Positions 24,275-31,464 of a DNA stretch of 33,981 nt are shown in pieces (the first letter of the stretch is position 1; every line of letters starts with the position of its first letter). The stretch is from positions 1-33,981 of the forward strand of contig NZ_VJZE01000048.1 in NCBI RefSeq assembly GCF_009377205.1, given 5' to 3'. The notes under the pieces were generated by a model. It worked only from the letters and a program-made list of their open reading frames with translations, made no database searches and was not told the origin of the DNA. Origin of the DNA: Streptomyces phyllanthi. Lineage in GTDB: Bacteria; Actinomycetota; Actinomycetes; Streptomycetales; Streptomycetaceae. Both the position numbers and the translations under genes were made by a program.

Positions 24275-25120
24275 ATGACGCAAACCACCGTGGACGTACG
24301 TCCGTTGCTGCATGAGATGGCCAACGAGTTCAGCGTCCTCTACGGCACCGCGGAGCTGTTCGCGGTGTCGCCCGGACTCTCCGCGCAGCAGCGTCACGAC
24401 GCGGACGTCATGCTGGACGCCCTGCGCAACCTGGCGGCGCTGCTCGCCTCCGCCGGACCCGAGGCGAACCCGTACCGGCCGACGCCCGAGCCGACGCCCG
24501 AGCTGACACCCGAGTTGGCGCACGAGCTGAGGACGCCTCTCCAGGCCGTCATCGGATTCGCCGAGATGCTGGAGGCGGGCGAGGCGTGGGACGACTGTCT
24601 GCGCGGAGTGGTGACCGCCGGACGGCATATGGCGGGCCTGCTGGACGACGCGGTCGCGTGCCGTGCGGGGAGGGGGAGGACGTCGGCGGGCGCCGCGGTC
24701 ACCCAGGCCGTTCTGCTGGCCTCACCACTGGCCCGGGCGGCGCGTGTCCGTCTCGTGGCGACCAGGTGCACGGCCGCGGACGAGGTCGGCGGGGACCCAC
24801 TCCGTCTGCGCCAGGCCGTGCTCAACCTCCTCACCAACGCCGTCCATTGCAGCCGGCCGGACAGCGAGGTGAACATCGGGGTGAGCAGACAGGCGGACAC
24901 CGTCACGATCGCGTGTCACGACCGGGGACCGGGGCTGAGTGCCGCTGAGACAAGGGAGCTGCTGAACGCGCGCCGTGGCGATCGCGAGCACGGCCTCGGC
25001 CTGGTGATCACACGGGAACTGGTCGGCGGAATGGGCGGACGCCTGTGCGTCCGGAGCGTCCCGGGCCGCGGTTCCTGTTTCTCGATCGACCTGCCGGCTC
25101 TGCCGGAACACCGGGGATAG
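24275..25120 (+). CDS. Soluble histidine kinase with a second, degenerate H-box at its N-terminus
   Basis: These 281 aa have no membrane helix and no input domain. A conventional H-box, AHELRTPLQAVIGFAEML, gives phospho-His83; the ATP domain has N-box NLLTNAV, G1 DRGPGL and G2 GLGLVIT. Before this, LLHEMANEFSVLYGTAELF (His13) looks like an H-box of another subtype (compare AHDFNN-L-x-x-I-x-GNAEL), followed by a Thr/Pro/Glu repeat linker. ATG 24275 lacks a clear ribosome site, and the exact start may be a few codons away. It is followed after 7 bp by a receiver-like gene that cannot be phosphorylated on Asp, so its real partner is probably the OmpR-type regulator at 16210-16899. Confidence 0.87.
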   Translation: MTQTTVDVRPLLHEMANEFSVLYGTAELFAVSPGLSAQQRHDADVMLDALRNLAALLASAGPEANPYRPTPEPTPELTPELAHELRTPLQAVIGFAEMLEAGEAWDDCLRGVVTAGRHMAGLLDDAVACRAGRGRTSAGAAVTQAVLLASPLARAARVRLVATRCTAADEVGGDPLRLRQAVLNLLTNAVHCSRPDSEVNIGVSRQADTVTIACHDRGPGLSAAETRELLNARRGDREHGLGLVITRELVGGMGGRLCVRSVPGRGSCFSIDLPALPEHRG

Positions 25121-25127
25121 CGCCCGG

Positions 25128-25448
25128 GTGACCCGGGTGGCTCGGATTCTCGTCGTCGAGGACGACGACCGGCTGCGTGAGCTGCTGGAACGCCAGTTGA
25201 CGAGACTCGGGCACGAGGTGTTCGCCGTGCCGGACGTGGAGGCGGCGCCGGACCGCGGCCGGGCGATGGAGCTGGCCGTCGTCCACCTCGGGGTGCCCGG
25301 CGGCGGTTGGGAGCGCCTCGGGGTGCCGGTCGTGGGGATCTCGGGTGGACCGCGCCCTGTGCCCTACCCGCCCGGGATCGTGGATCTGCTCCGCAAGCCG
25401 TACACGCTGGCCGAGCTGGGTGATGTCATCGGCCGGCACACGCGATAG
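25128..25448 (+). CDS. Degenerate response-regulator receiver domain, phospho-acceptor Asp replaced by His
   Basis: The protein is a 106-aa stand-alone receiver-like domain from GTG 25128, 7 bp after the histidine-kinase stop. The acidic pocket (VVEDDD at 9-14) and the conserved Lys90 in LRKPYTLAEL are kept. The strand that should end in Asp reads LAVVHLGVPGG, placing His53 at the phospho-acceptor site. It has no output domain. Such proteins can act as phosphorylation-independent partners or inhibitors of a kinase. The strong conservation of the remaining fold argues against a decaying pseudogene, but that needs homologues to judge. Confidence 0.8.
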   Translation: MTRVARILVVEDDDRLRELLERQLTRLGHEVFAVPDVEAAPDRGRAMELAVVHLGVPGGGWERLGVPVVGISGGPRPVPYPPGIVDLLRKPYTLAELGDVIGRHTR

Positions 25449-25472
25449 GGGGCGCGCGTGCCGGCCGATGAG

Positions 25473-25781
25473 TCAGAACGGGTTCCTGCTTCCCATGGGC
25501 GCGGCGGCCGGGGCCGCCTCCATCACCGTGATCGTGACGATGGTGACGCCGTCCAGGGGTGCCTGTGTCGCGTTCTCCTGCGGGACCTTTCTGCCGTCGA
25601 GGGCGATCCTGATCCAGCGGCCCGGATCACCTTCCTCGGTGGACAGCCGCCACATCAGCTCGGGATGGGTGCCGGCCAGCCGCTTCCACAGCTCGCCCAC
25701 GGTCGCGCCCTCTCCGTCGACGACCCGCCGCCCCCCGGTGCACCACGCCATGCCGTGCGGTACCTGTACTTTGACCGTCAT
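25473..25781 (-). CDS. Ubiquitin-fold MoaD/ThiS-like protein without C-terminal Gly-Gly
   Basis: The protein is 102 aa from ATG 25781, behind GGGAG at 5-nt spacing. The pattern GATVGELWKRLAGTHPELMWRL, then IRIALDGRKVP and PLDGVTIVTITV matches the beta-grasp sulfur-carrier family (TV-x-ELL, PEL, I-x-VNG, L-x-DGDEV-x-I-x-P). Family members end in Gly-Gly, which is adenylated and thiolated; here the sequence continues as MEAAPAAAPMGSRNPF with no Gly-Gly, so canonical sulfur transfer looks impossible. It follows the nitroreductase-like gene by 40 bp on the same strand, so it probably serves as a subunit or binding partner of that protein. Confidence 0.8.
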   Translation of the reverse strand: MTVKVQVPHGMAWCTGGRRVVDGEGATVGELWKRLAGTHPELMWRLSTEEGDPGRWIRIALDGRKVPQENATQAPLDGVTIVTITVMEAAPAAAPMGSRNPF

Positions 25782-25821
25782 CTTCACTCCCGGGATGTTC
25801 GCGCCCATCGGCGTGGGCGGC

Positions 25822-27219
25822 TCAGTGCCAGGTCGTGTCCTGGTTGCGGATGCGGTCGGTGATGTAGCCCGGGACGTAGAACCTGTCGTAGTAGGCCGCG
25901 TCCACGTTGTGCAGCTGGATCATGAAGTTGCACTGCATCGGGCTGAAGTTGACCGGGTAGCGGCCGTACTTCTCGACGTTGTGCCGGACGTCGCGCTTGA
26001 CCGCCTCGATGGTCCAGTCCTCGTAGCGCAGCCGTGGGTTGCCCCGGAAACTCTCCAACTGCTCCCGCTTGAAGGGGAGTTCGTCGAGGTCGGAGCCCGA
26101 TGCCCCGCCCTTGCCGAAGAAGTCGCCCTTCTTGCCGTAACGGTAGGCGACCACCGAGTCGACGAGCTCGTCGACGCTGTCCCACCACGGCGCGGGGTAG
26201 CCCCAGCTCTCGAACACGTCCTCGCGGCCGATCGAGTACCGCTGGCCGTTGACCTCGTTGAACGCGAAGCCCAGCCCGTTGGCGATCTCCGGGAGGCTGC
26301 CGAGCACCAGGTCCTCGGCGAAGCCGCAGAAGTTCCAGTAGCCGAGACCGAGCGCCTCGGCGGCCAGCTTGGCGTTCGCGATGGCGTGCCCCACGACGTA
26401 GTCGCTCGCCTGCAGGCACAGCTCCTCGAACTTCTTGTGCGGGTAGGGGAGCGTGAGATTGGGGTGCTCGCGCAGGAAGTCCGCACCGACATTGGGCTCG
26501 CCGTCGTCGTCGACGATGTACCAGCCGGCCCACTCGTAGAAGGTGAGGAGCAGGTTGATCTGTTCGAGCGCTATCTCACCGACCGGGATGATGATCGAGG
26601 TACCGGGCTTGTTGAAGTTCCACTGCCAGGCACCCATCAGCCGGTTCGGTACACCCCACGACAGGTCGATACGCCGGTCGGAGAGCTGGACGAGCCCGTC
26701 GCGGTACCACTGGAGGATCTTGTAGTAGTCGTCCGGGCCCTCGATCTCGACGGGCTTCTCGCGCTTGCGGGTGGGCTTCCAGAAGAACGTTCCGCGATCG
26801 TTGACCAGGAAGAAGTGCACCTGCGAGTCATTGCAGGGACCGGGGATCGTCCGGCCCGCGACGCACAGGAACGTCGCCATGTCGACCCCGCACGGAAGGT
26901 CCATGACGATCTGGCCGTTCGGGCCGCCGGCCGCCCAGAGGACCAGCGCCTCCTGCACCTCCGTCAACGGGACCGGCTCGGCCTGGGACTTGTACTTGAA
27001 CTCGCCTTCGGGAAGGAGCTGGGGCAGCCCGGTGGCCGGGTGGATCTCCTCCTCGCCCGTCTCGTAGGTGAAGCCGCGACCGAACCGGCGGGTCCTCAGC
27101 TGGGACAGCAACTGGAACACCGGCGGGGTGTTCTCGAACGCACGAGTGAGATCCGCCTGTTCCTTCTCGGTCGGCTGGACCTTGCCGTTGGTCTTGACGT
27201 CGTATGTGATCGCCGACAT
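25822..27219 (-). CDS. Unusual nitroreductase-like protein, possibly SagB-related
   Basis: The protein has 465 aa, about twice a simple nitroreductase. ATG 27219 has GGAGG at 7-nt spacing. Segments that resemble the nitroreductase/SagB fold are RTRRFGRGF (42-50), LTEVQEALVLWAAGG (85-99; compare L-S-x-E-E-L-x-x-LLWAAQG), GRTIPGPCNDSQVHFFLV (122-139) and HAIANAKLAAEALGLGYWNFCGF (278-300). There are large insertions between them and a C-terminal region (about 400-455) with a YGRYPVNFSPMQCNFMIQLH pattern that I cannot assign. Flavin binding is likely but unproven. Together with the downstream ubiquitin-fold gene it forms a two-gene operon under a repeat array of its own. Precise function unknown. 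Confidence 0.72.
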   Translation of the reverse strand: MSAITYDVKTNGKVQPTEKEQADLTRAFENTPPVFQLLSQLRTRRFGRGFTYETGEEEIHPATGLPQLLPEGEFKYKSQAEPVPLTEVQEALVLWAAGGPNGQIVMDLPCGVDMATFLCVAGRTIPGPCNDSQVHFFLVNDRGTFFWKPTRKREKPVEIEGPDDYYKILQWYRDGLVQLSDRRIDLSWGVPNRLMGAWQWNFNKPGTSIIIPVGEIALEQINLLLTFYEWAGWYIVDDDGEPNVGADFLREHPNLTLPYPHKKFEELCLQASDYVVGHAIANAKLAAEALGLGYWNFCGFAEDLVLGSLPEIANGLGFAFNEVNGQRYSIGREDVFESWGYPAPWWDSVDELVDSVVAYRYGKKGDFFGKGGASGSDLDELPFKREQLESFRGNPRLRYEDWTIEAVKRDVRHNVEKYGRYPVNFSPMQCNFMIQLHNVDAAYYDRFYVPGYITDRIRNQDTTWH

Positions 27220-27286
27220 CTGACCGCCTCCTCAGGGGTGCTCGTGAACCGACGCGGTCCAGGCTGAACCCCGACTCTCGGCCGGA

Positions 27287-27315
27287 CGTAACGCCGGTCA
27301 CAACGTCAGCTCAAC
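27287..27315 (-). promoter_or_regulatory. Minus-oriented GTTG direct repeats facing the nitroreductase-like gene
   Basis: Read on the minus strand: GTTGAG at 27315-27310, GTTGTG at 27304-27299 (11 bp apart) and a weaker GTTACG at 27292-27287 (12 bp). It points towards the nitroreductase-like gene and lies back to back with the plus-strand array, so one regulator could bind both halves. Confidence 0.5.
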
Positions 27316-27322
27316 ACGGCGC

Positions 27323-27355
27323 GTTGACGGGCGGTTGAGACGGCGTTGGGACATG
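27323..27355 (+). promoter_or_regulatory. Three 11-bp direct repeats (GTTGA/GTTGA/GTTGG) facing the flavin reductase
   Basis: GTTGAC starts at 27323, GTTGAG at 27334 and GTTGGG at 27345, an exact 11-bp period with GTTGG in the third unit, as at 16971-17003. The array lies about 105-135 bp before the flavin reductase start. I could not settle on a -10 element. Confidence 0.65.
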
Positions 27356-27457
27356 TGTGAGAGCCCCGGCGCACGCTGTGCCGCAGGTACGGCGACAACC
27401 CGGGCAGCGGCCACCGCTTCGAACCCACGAACCGCCACGACCGGAAGGGGCGGCGAC

Positions 27458-27988
27458 ATGACCGAGTCCACGCACTGCGAGCTCGACCTTTCCCCTCGAT
27501 TCCGTGACGCCATGGCGGCTTTTCCCTCCGGCGTCACGATCATGACCACCGCGGACCGGTCGGGACGGCCGTGGGGGTTCACCGCCAGTTCGTTCTGCTC
27601 GCTGTCGCTCGACCCGCCCCTTGTCCTGGTCTGCCTCGCCAGGACCGCCCGCTGCCATCCGGCCTTCTACCAGAGCGACGACTGGTCGATCCAGATCGTG
27701 GCCCCGCGCCATCTCGCCCTGGTGACCAGGTTCGCCACCAGCGGCGCCGACAAGTTCGCCGGAGGCGAGTTCACCCCCGACGACCGGGGGGTCCCGGTCC
27801 TCCCGGACGCCCCGGTCACCCTGACGTGCGCGGCCCACGCCCGCTACCACGGCGGGGACCACAGCATCCTGGTCGCCCGAGTCCAGGACGTCACCCTCCT
27901 GGACGACCGGCCCCTGCTCTACTTCCGGCGCACCTTCCAGCCGCTGGCCTGTCCCCGTGACGTCACCGCCTCGGGTGAGGACCGGTGA
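27458..27988 (+). CDS. Flavin reductase (DIM6/NTAB, HpaC-like)
   Basis: The protein has 176 aa and the FMN-binding split-barrel fold; the family supplies FMNH2 or FADH2 to partner oxygenases or other flavoenzymes. Diagnostic sequence is FPSGVTIMTT (about 24-33), then FTASSFCSLSLDPPLVLVCL, with a later FATSGADKFAGGEF and an HSILVARVQDV strand. ATG 27458 has AAGGGG upstream. It is divergent from the nitroreductase-like/ubiquitin-fold operon across a 238-bp region with repeats facing both ways, so it is expected to be co-regulated with them. No FMNH2-dependent monooxygenase is seen in the window, so the reduced flavin may instead feed one of the nitroreductase-fold proteins. Confidence 0.9.
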   Translation: MTESTHCELDLSPRFRDAMAAFPSGVTIMTTADRSGRPWGFTASSFCSLSLDPPLVLVCLARTARCHPAFYQSDDWSIQIVAPRHLALVTRFATSGADKFAGGEFTPDDRGVPVLPDAPVTLTCAAHARYHGGDHSILVARVQDVTLLDDRPLLYFRRTFQPLACPRDVTASGEDR

Positions 27989-27994
27989 ACCGGC

Positions 27995-28513
27995 TCAGTC
28001 GGCGTGGAGGACCGCGATGCTCGCCTCACCCTCGCCGAACCGGGAGAACAACTCCCCGAGGGAAGCCGGACCGACGTGGTCGATGAGCAGCACCGCCTGC
28101 TTCGCGCCGTCCCTCTCGGCGGGGACGAAGTCGGTCGCGATCTCGCGGCACAGCAGGGTGACCCGGTCGTCGTCCCCGGCATCGTGAGGAAGACCGGCGA
28201 GGTGCTCGCCCAAGTCGTCCGGCCGGTCGGCCAGATCGTGGGCGAGTATCTCCCGGGAGGCCGTGACGCTGACGGCGAGCCGGTCGCCGTTGCGCCGGTA
28301 GCGGGCCGAGAGGTCGAACGGCAGCAGGTGGAACACACCCTCCGCGCCCTCGTGCCCTCGGTTCAGCAGCATGGAGACCATGCGCTCACCGGGGTCACCG
28401 GACGTGACGTCGACGGCGAGGAGCACTCCGGCATCGTCCGGGCCGAACGGGGGAACCGCCGTGATCCACATGCGTGCTGAGTCCTGCATGAGGGGCATCC
28501 AAGCACGCGGCAC
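27995..28513 (-). CDS. Hypothetical protein
   Basis: These 172 aa are counted from a GTG at 28513; in-frame ATGs at 28498 and 28489 are equally possible, and none has a good ribosome site. The protein is soluble with no signal peptide. Visible strands include GVLLAVDVTSG, GVFHLLPFDLSARY, DRLAVSVTAS and AVLLIDHVGPASLG, which suggest an alpha/beta domain. I recognise no family or motif. It ends 6 bp from the stop of the convergent flavin reductase gene and shows no clear link to it. Confidence 0.65.
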   Translation of the reverse strand: MPRAWMPLMQDSARMWITAVPPFGPDDAGVLLAVDVTSGDPGERMVSMLLNRGHEGAEGVFHLLPFDLSARYRRNGDRLAVSVTASREILAHDLADRPDDLGEHLAGLPHDAGDDDRVTLLCREIATDFVPAERDGAKQAVLLIDHVGPASLGELFSRFGEGEASIAVLHAD

Positions 28514-28514
28514 C

Positions 28515-28541
28515 GACAGCCAGGGTCCGGGCCCTGGCGTC
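28515..28541 (-). terminator. Hairpin terminator downstream of the CPBP protease gene
   Basis: GCCAGGG (28519-28525) and CCCTGGC (28532-28538) pair across 6 nt; the flanking GAC and GTC extend the stem with one bulged A. It lies about 42-68 nt beyond the CPBP stop on the minus strand and just before the next gene's start region. Confidence 0.55.
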
Positions 28542-28582
28542 GGCCGTCTCTCCGGCGGCTCCCCACGGGCAGGGCGGGCGCG

Positions 28583-29740
28583 TCAGTGCGGGCGGGAGTC
28601 GGACGCTCCGGGCTCGGCAGGCGGCGGCTGGGCAGGGGAATCATGGCCGTTCGCACCGGAGATGTGACCGTCCGGTGGGGGCGGTGCGCCGTACGGATGC
28701 GACGCGCCGTACGGGAAGGGGGCGTCGTACGGGCCCCGGGCGACGTACTGGTGGGAGACGCCGTACGGAGACGGGCCGTGCCCGGTCGGGGCGCCGTACG
28801 CGGGTGACTGCCACGGGGCGGGCAGGGGCAGCGAGGGGGAGAGGCTCACCGGGCGGTGGCGCCGGGCGAGCCACAGCACCATCGCGGTGTAGATCACGGT
28901 CACCGTGATGCTGATGACCGCCTGCTGCCAGGGCGCGTCGGCCGAGGTCTCGTCGGACGACAGGCCGTCCACGACGGCGGCGGCGAAGCCGAAGGCCGTC
29001 AGGTTGTTCACCACGTGCAGTGCGATGCCCGCCTCCAGCCCGCCGGTGCGGACCGCCAGCCATCCCGTCGCCAGGCCGAAGACCGCCAGGTCGATGAAGC
29101 CCCACACCGTGCCCCAGCCGTGAGCGGCCGCGAACAGCAGCGACTGCGGCAGCGCCGCGATCCACGGCGACCGGAGGAACGCGCCCGCCGCCTGTGTCAG
29201 CCAGCCACGGAACACGTACTCCTCCGCCGCGGCCTGGAACGGGACGAGCACCACGAGCACGGCCATGGCCGACGCGAACGTGCGCCGGCCCACCCATACG
29301 GCGGGAGCGGCCGGGTCCGGCTCCTGGCCGGGCAGGAACAACAGGGCCCCCATCAGCAGGGCGATGGCCGGTACCGCGGCCAGCAGACACCACACCAGCC
29401 AGCGGACCCGCAGCCGCCCGGTGACCGACGAGACCGTGCCCGCCGGACGCCTGCCCGTCCAGCGCACGGCCAGCAGCACCAGCGGCAGGGCGATGGCTAT
29501 GGTCGCCAGTTCCAGTGCGGTGTTCGTGGTCGGACCGAAGTCGATGCTGCCGTCGGGCAGTTCCGGGTATCCGGCCGCGTCCCCCACTCCGTAGGCGACG
29601 AGGCCCAGGACAAGGATCGTCATGAACCAGCCGCCGCCGACCAGCAGTGTGCCCAGCACCGGCCGCCACCAGGCGAGACGGTCCGTGTAACGGGCCATGC
29701 GGTGATAGGGGAGTGGATCGAGCAGGGGCGCTGTCGTCAT
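28583..29740 (-). CDS. CPBP-family intramembrane metalloprotease with Pro/Tyr-rich tail
   Basis: The protein has 385 aa and is polytopic, with about eight predicted membrane segments. The CPBP (Rce1/abortive-infection) motifs are visible: AEEYVFRGW (EExxxR), FAAAHGWG and HVVNNL, the glutamates and histidines forming the metal site. The family cleaves membrane-associated proteins or processes peptides; substrate unknown. A cytoplasmic C-terminal tail of about 70 residues is rich in Pro, Tyr and Gly with SPYG, HPYG and APYG-like repeats. ATG 29740 was chosen; an ATG at 29752 is also possible and neither has a strong ribosome site. It stands alone with its own hairpin downstream. Confidence 0.9.
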   Translation of the reverse strand: MTTAPLLDPLPYHRMARYTDRLAWWRPVLGTLLVGGGWFMTILVLGLVAYGVGDAAGYPELPDGSIDFGPTTNTALELATIAIALPLVLLAVRWTGRRPAGTVSSVTGRLRVRWLVWCLLAAVPAIALLMGALLFLPGQEPDPAAPAVWVGRRTFASAMAVLVVLVPFQAAAEEYVFRGWLTQAAGAFLRSPWIAALPQSLLFAAAHGWGTVWGFIDLAVFGLATGWLAVRTGGLEAGIALHVVNNLTAFGFAAAVVDGLSSDETSADAPWQQAVISITVTVIYTAMVLWLARRHRPVSLSPSLPLPAPWQSPAYGAPTGHGPSPYGVSHQYVARGPYDAPFPYGASHPYGAPPPPDGHISGANGHDSPAQPPPAEPGASDSRPH

Positions 29741-29854
29741 GGGGACCAGCATCCCGGCACAGCGCGGGCAGAGCATCGGCCCAGAGCATGATCACCGGCT
29801 CCACCTGAGGGCAGAGAGCATCACCGGCCTCGGGGCGGAAACCCCACTGCCGCT

Positions 29855-29898
29855 GACCGAGGACCGGACGGCCTCAGACCGAGGACCGGACGGCCTCA
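29855..29898. repeat. Perfect 22-bp tandem duplication
   Basis: The 22 bases at 29855-29876 are repeated exactly at 29877-29898. The last three bases of the second copy are the stop codon of the small membrane protein gene (minus strand). The first copy is in the spacer before the CPBP gene. It looks like a recent local duplication. Confidence 0.9.
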
Positions 29899-30219
29899 GG
29901 CCTCCTCCAAGGCCTCCCCGAACTCCCGCAGCACCCGGCCGTGATGACTGTGGGCCAGCTGGTGTCCGACCGCCAGCACCAGCGCCACCGGCCATTCGAG
30001 GATCTCCAGGCAGACCAGTGCGCCCACGCCGCCGAGAAAGGCGAGCTGCTCGGGCGGGGGCAGTTCAAGACGTGTGCCGAACGCATCGAGATGTACGGCG
30101 TGGTGTCCGACAGCGCGGTCGGCGGCCGCGCCGGCCGTCCGCGTGTCCGCGCCGGGGGCACCTGACTGGACGGGGCGGGCATCCTGGGCGCTGACAGTCG
30201 ATGCGGTCATGGTTGCCAT
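29896..30219 (-). CDS. Small membrane protein of unknown function
   Basis: About 107 aa from ATG 30219 (ATGs at 30228 and 30210 are alternatives; GAGG lies about 11 nt before 30219). The N-terminal half is Ala/Gly-rich and poorly structured. The second half begins LELPPPEQLAFLGGVGALVC and continues LEILEWPVALVLAVGHQLA, forming a membrane hairpin or one long helix, then HHGRVLREFGEALEEA. I recall similar LPPPE-x-LA-x-x-GG-x-GAL proteins in Streptomyces but know no function. It lies upstream of the CPBP gene on the same strand with a 155-bp gap, and divergent from the DUF6325 gene. Confidence 0.7.
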   Translation of the reverse strand: MATMTASTVSAQDARPVQSGAPGADTRTAGAAADRAVGHHAVHLDAFGTRLELPPPEQLAFLGGVGALVCLEILEWPVALVLAVGHQLAHSHHGRVLREFGEALEEA

Positions 30220-30453
30220 CCGTTCCATCGCCTCGCCGCCGACCCGGGAACCCTCCGGCGACGCGTTCTGGCGTTCTACCTTCCTGTTCAACCCTAGCCA
30301 GGGCATGAGGGCGGCGCATGGCCACGATCCGGTGCCGTTCCGGACCCTGCCGGGGGCCGGCAGGGTCCGGGGACGGGGACGCCCCGGCCGACATGCGGAT
30401 CACCGGGACGGGTGGTCCACTGGGTGAGGGGCTTCTCTGCATGAGGAGTTGCT

Positions 30454-30939
30454 GTGAGTGACGAAAAAGACGAACTCGACGAATTCGGCGAATTCGAGGA
30501 CGTGGGCCCCATCGACTACCTGGTGGTCGAGTATCCGGGCACCCGTCCCACCGGAGAGGCCTTTCCGTTTCTCGTCGACCTGGTCGACCGGGGCCTGATC
30601 CGCATTCTCGACCTGGTCTTCGTCCGCAAGGACCTCGACGGTTCCGTCGTGGCGGTCGAACTCTCCGATGTCACCCGAGAGGGAGCCCCGGAGCTCGCGG
30701 TGTTCGAGGGAGCCTCGTCGGGACTGCTGGGTCAGGACGACATCGACGAGGCCGGAACGGTGCTCGGCCCGGGCAGTACGGCGGTCATCGTGATGTACGA
30801 GAACGTCTGGGCCGCACCGCTCGCCCGTGCCATGAGGCGCAGCGGCGCCCGGCTGGTGGCCGCCGGAAGGATCCCCGTACCGGACGTCGTCGCGGCCCTC
30901 GACTCGCTGGAGGCCGCGGGCGCGGGCGCCAGGCAGTGA
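30454..30939 (+). CDS. DUF6325-family protein
   Basis: These 161 aa have an acidic N-terminus, then GPIDYLVVEYPG, FLVDLVDRGLIRILDLVFVRKD, VFEGASSGLLG and VIVMYENVWAAPLARAMRRSG. This pattern matches the DUF6325 (older DUF1269-like) actinobacterial family, often found with SHOCT proteins and small membrane proteins; biochemical function unknown. GTG 30454 has AGGAG at 5-nt spacing. Only 30 bp separate it from the SHOCT gene downstream, so the two are almost certainly co-transcribed. Confidence 0.82.
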   Translation: MSDEKDELDEFGEFEDVGPIDYLVVEYPGTRPTGEAFPFLVDLVDRGLIRILDLVFVRKDLDGSVVAVELSDVTREGAPELAVFEGASSGLLGQDDIDEAGTVLGPGSTAVIVMYENVWAAPLARAMRRSGARLVAAGRIPVPDVVAALDSLEAAGAGARQ

Positions 30940-30969
30940 CCGTACGCAGAGCACAGGGAGGTGCCGACC

Positions 30970-31227
30970 ATGCCAGGTCTCCTTCGAGGCGTCGCCCGCA
31001 CCGCCGCCGTCGCGGGCACGGCGACGGCGGTGTCGAACCGTGTGTCCCGGCGGCAGGCGGGCCGGTGGGCACAGCAGGACGTACCGAGGACCGGAGCGCC
31101 GCAGCAGTTGTCGGCGTCACCGCAGGACAAGATCGCTCTGCTGAAGGAGCTGGGCGAACTGAAGGCACAGGGCGTGCTGACGTACACCGAGTTCGAGGAC
31201 CAGAAGCGCAGGATCCTCGGTGAGTGA
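30970..31227 (+). CDS. SHOCT-domain protein
   Basis: These 85 aa start at ATG 30970, with GGGAGG about 9 nt upstream. An N-terminal basic Ala-rich segment (RGVARTAAVAGTATAVSNR) is followed by a disordered stretch and a C-terminal SHOCT motif, DKIALLKELGELKAQGVLT then YTEFEDQKRRILGE. SHOCT is a short helical pair thought to mediate oligomerisation. It is the second gene after the DUF6325 gene, a recurrent actinobacterial pairing. Confidence 0.88.
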   Translation: MPGLLRGVARTAAVAGTATAVSNRVSRRQAGRWAQQDVPRTGAPQQLSASPQDKIALLKELGELKAQGVLTYTEFEDQKRRILGE

Positions 31228-31464
31228 CCACGAGCCGCGGACGGCCTGAAGATCCTTCCGCTCGCCGTCACCGTGTCCGCGTGTCCGCCGGCCGGATCAT
31301 CCAGTACGTACTCGTCGCTCTGCTGGCCGCCGCCGCGCTCAAGAACTGGATCAGGCGCGAGAGCATCGAGAACCCTGATCGCGGCGCTTCCGCTGCCGTC
31401 CTCATCCGATCCGACCGTCAGACAACCCGCCGACAACCCGCGCGCAACGGACAAGGAAGACGTC

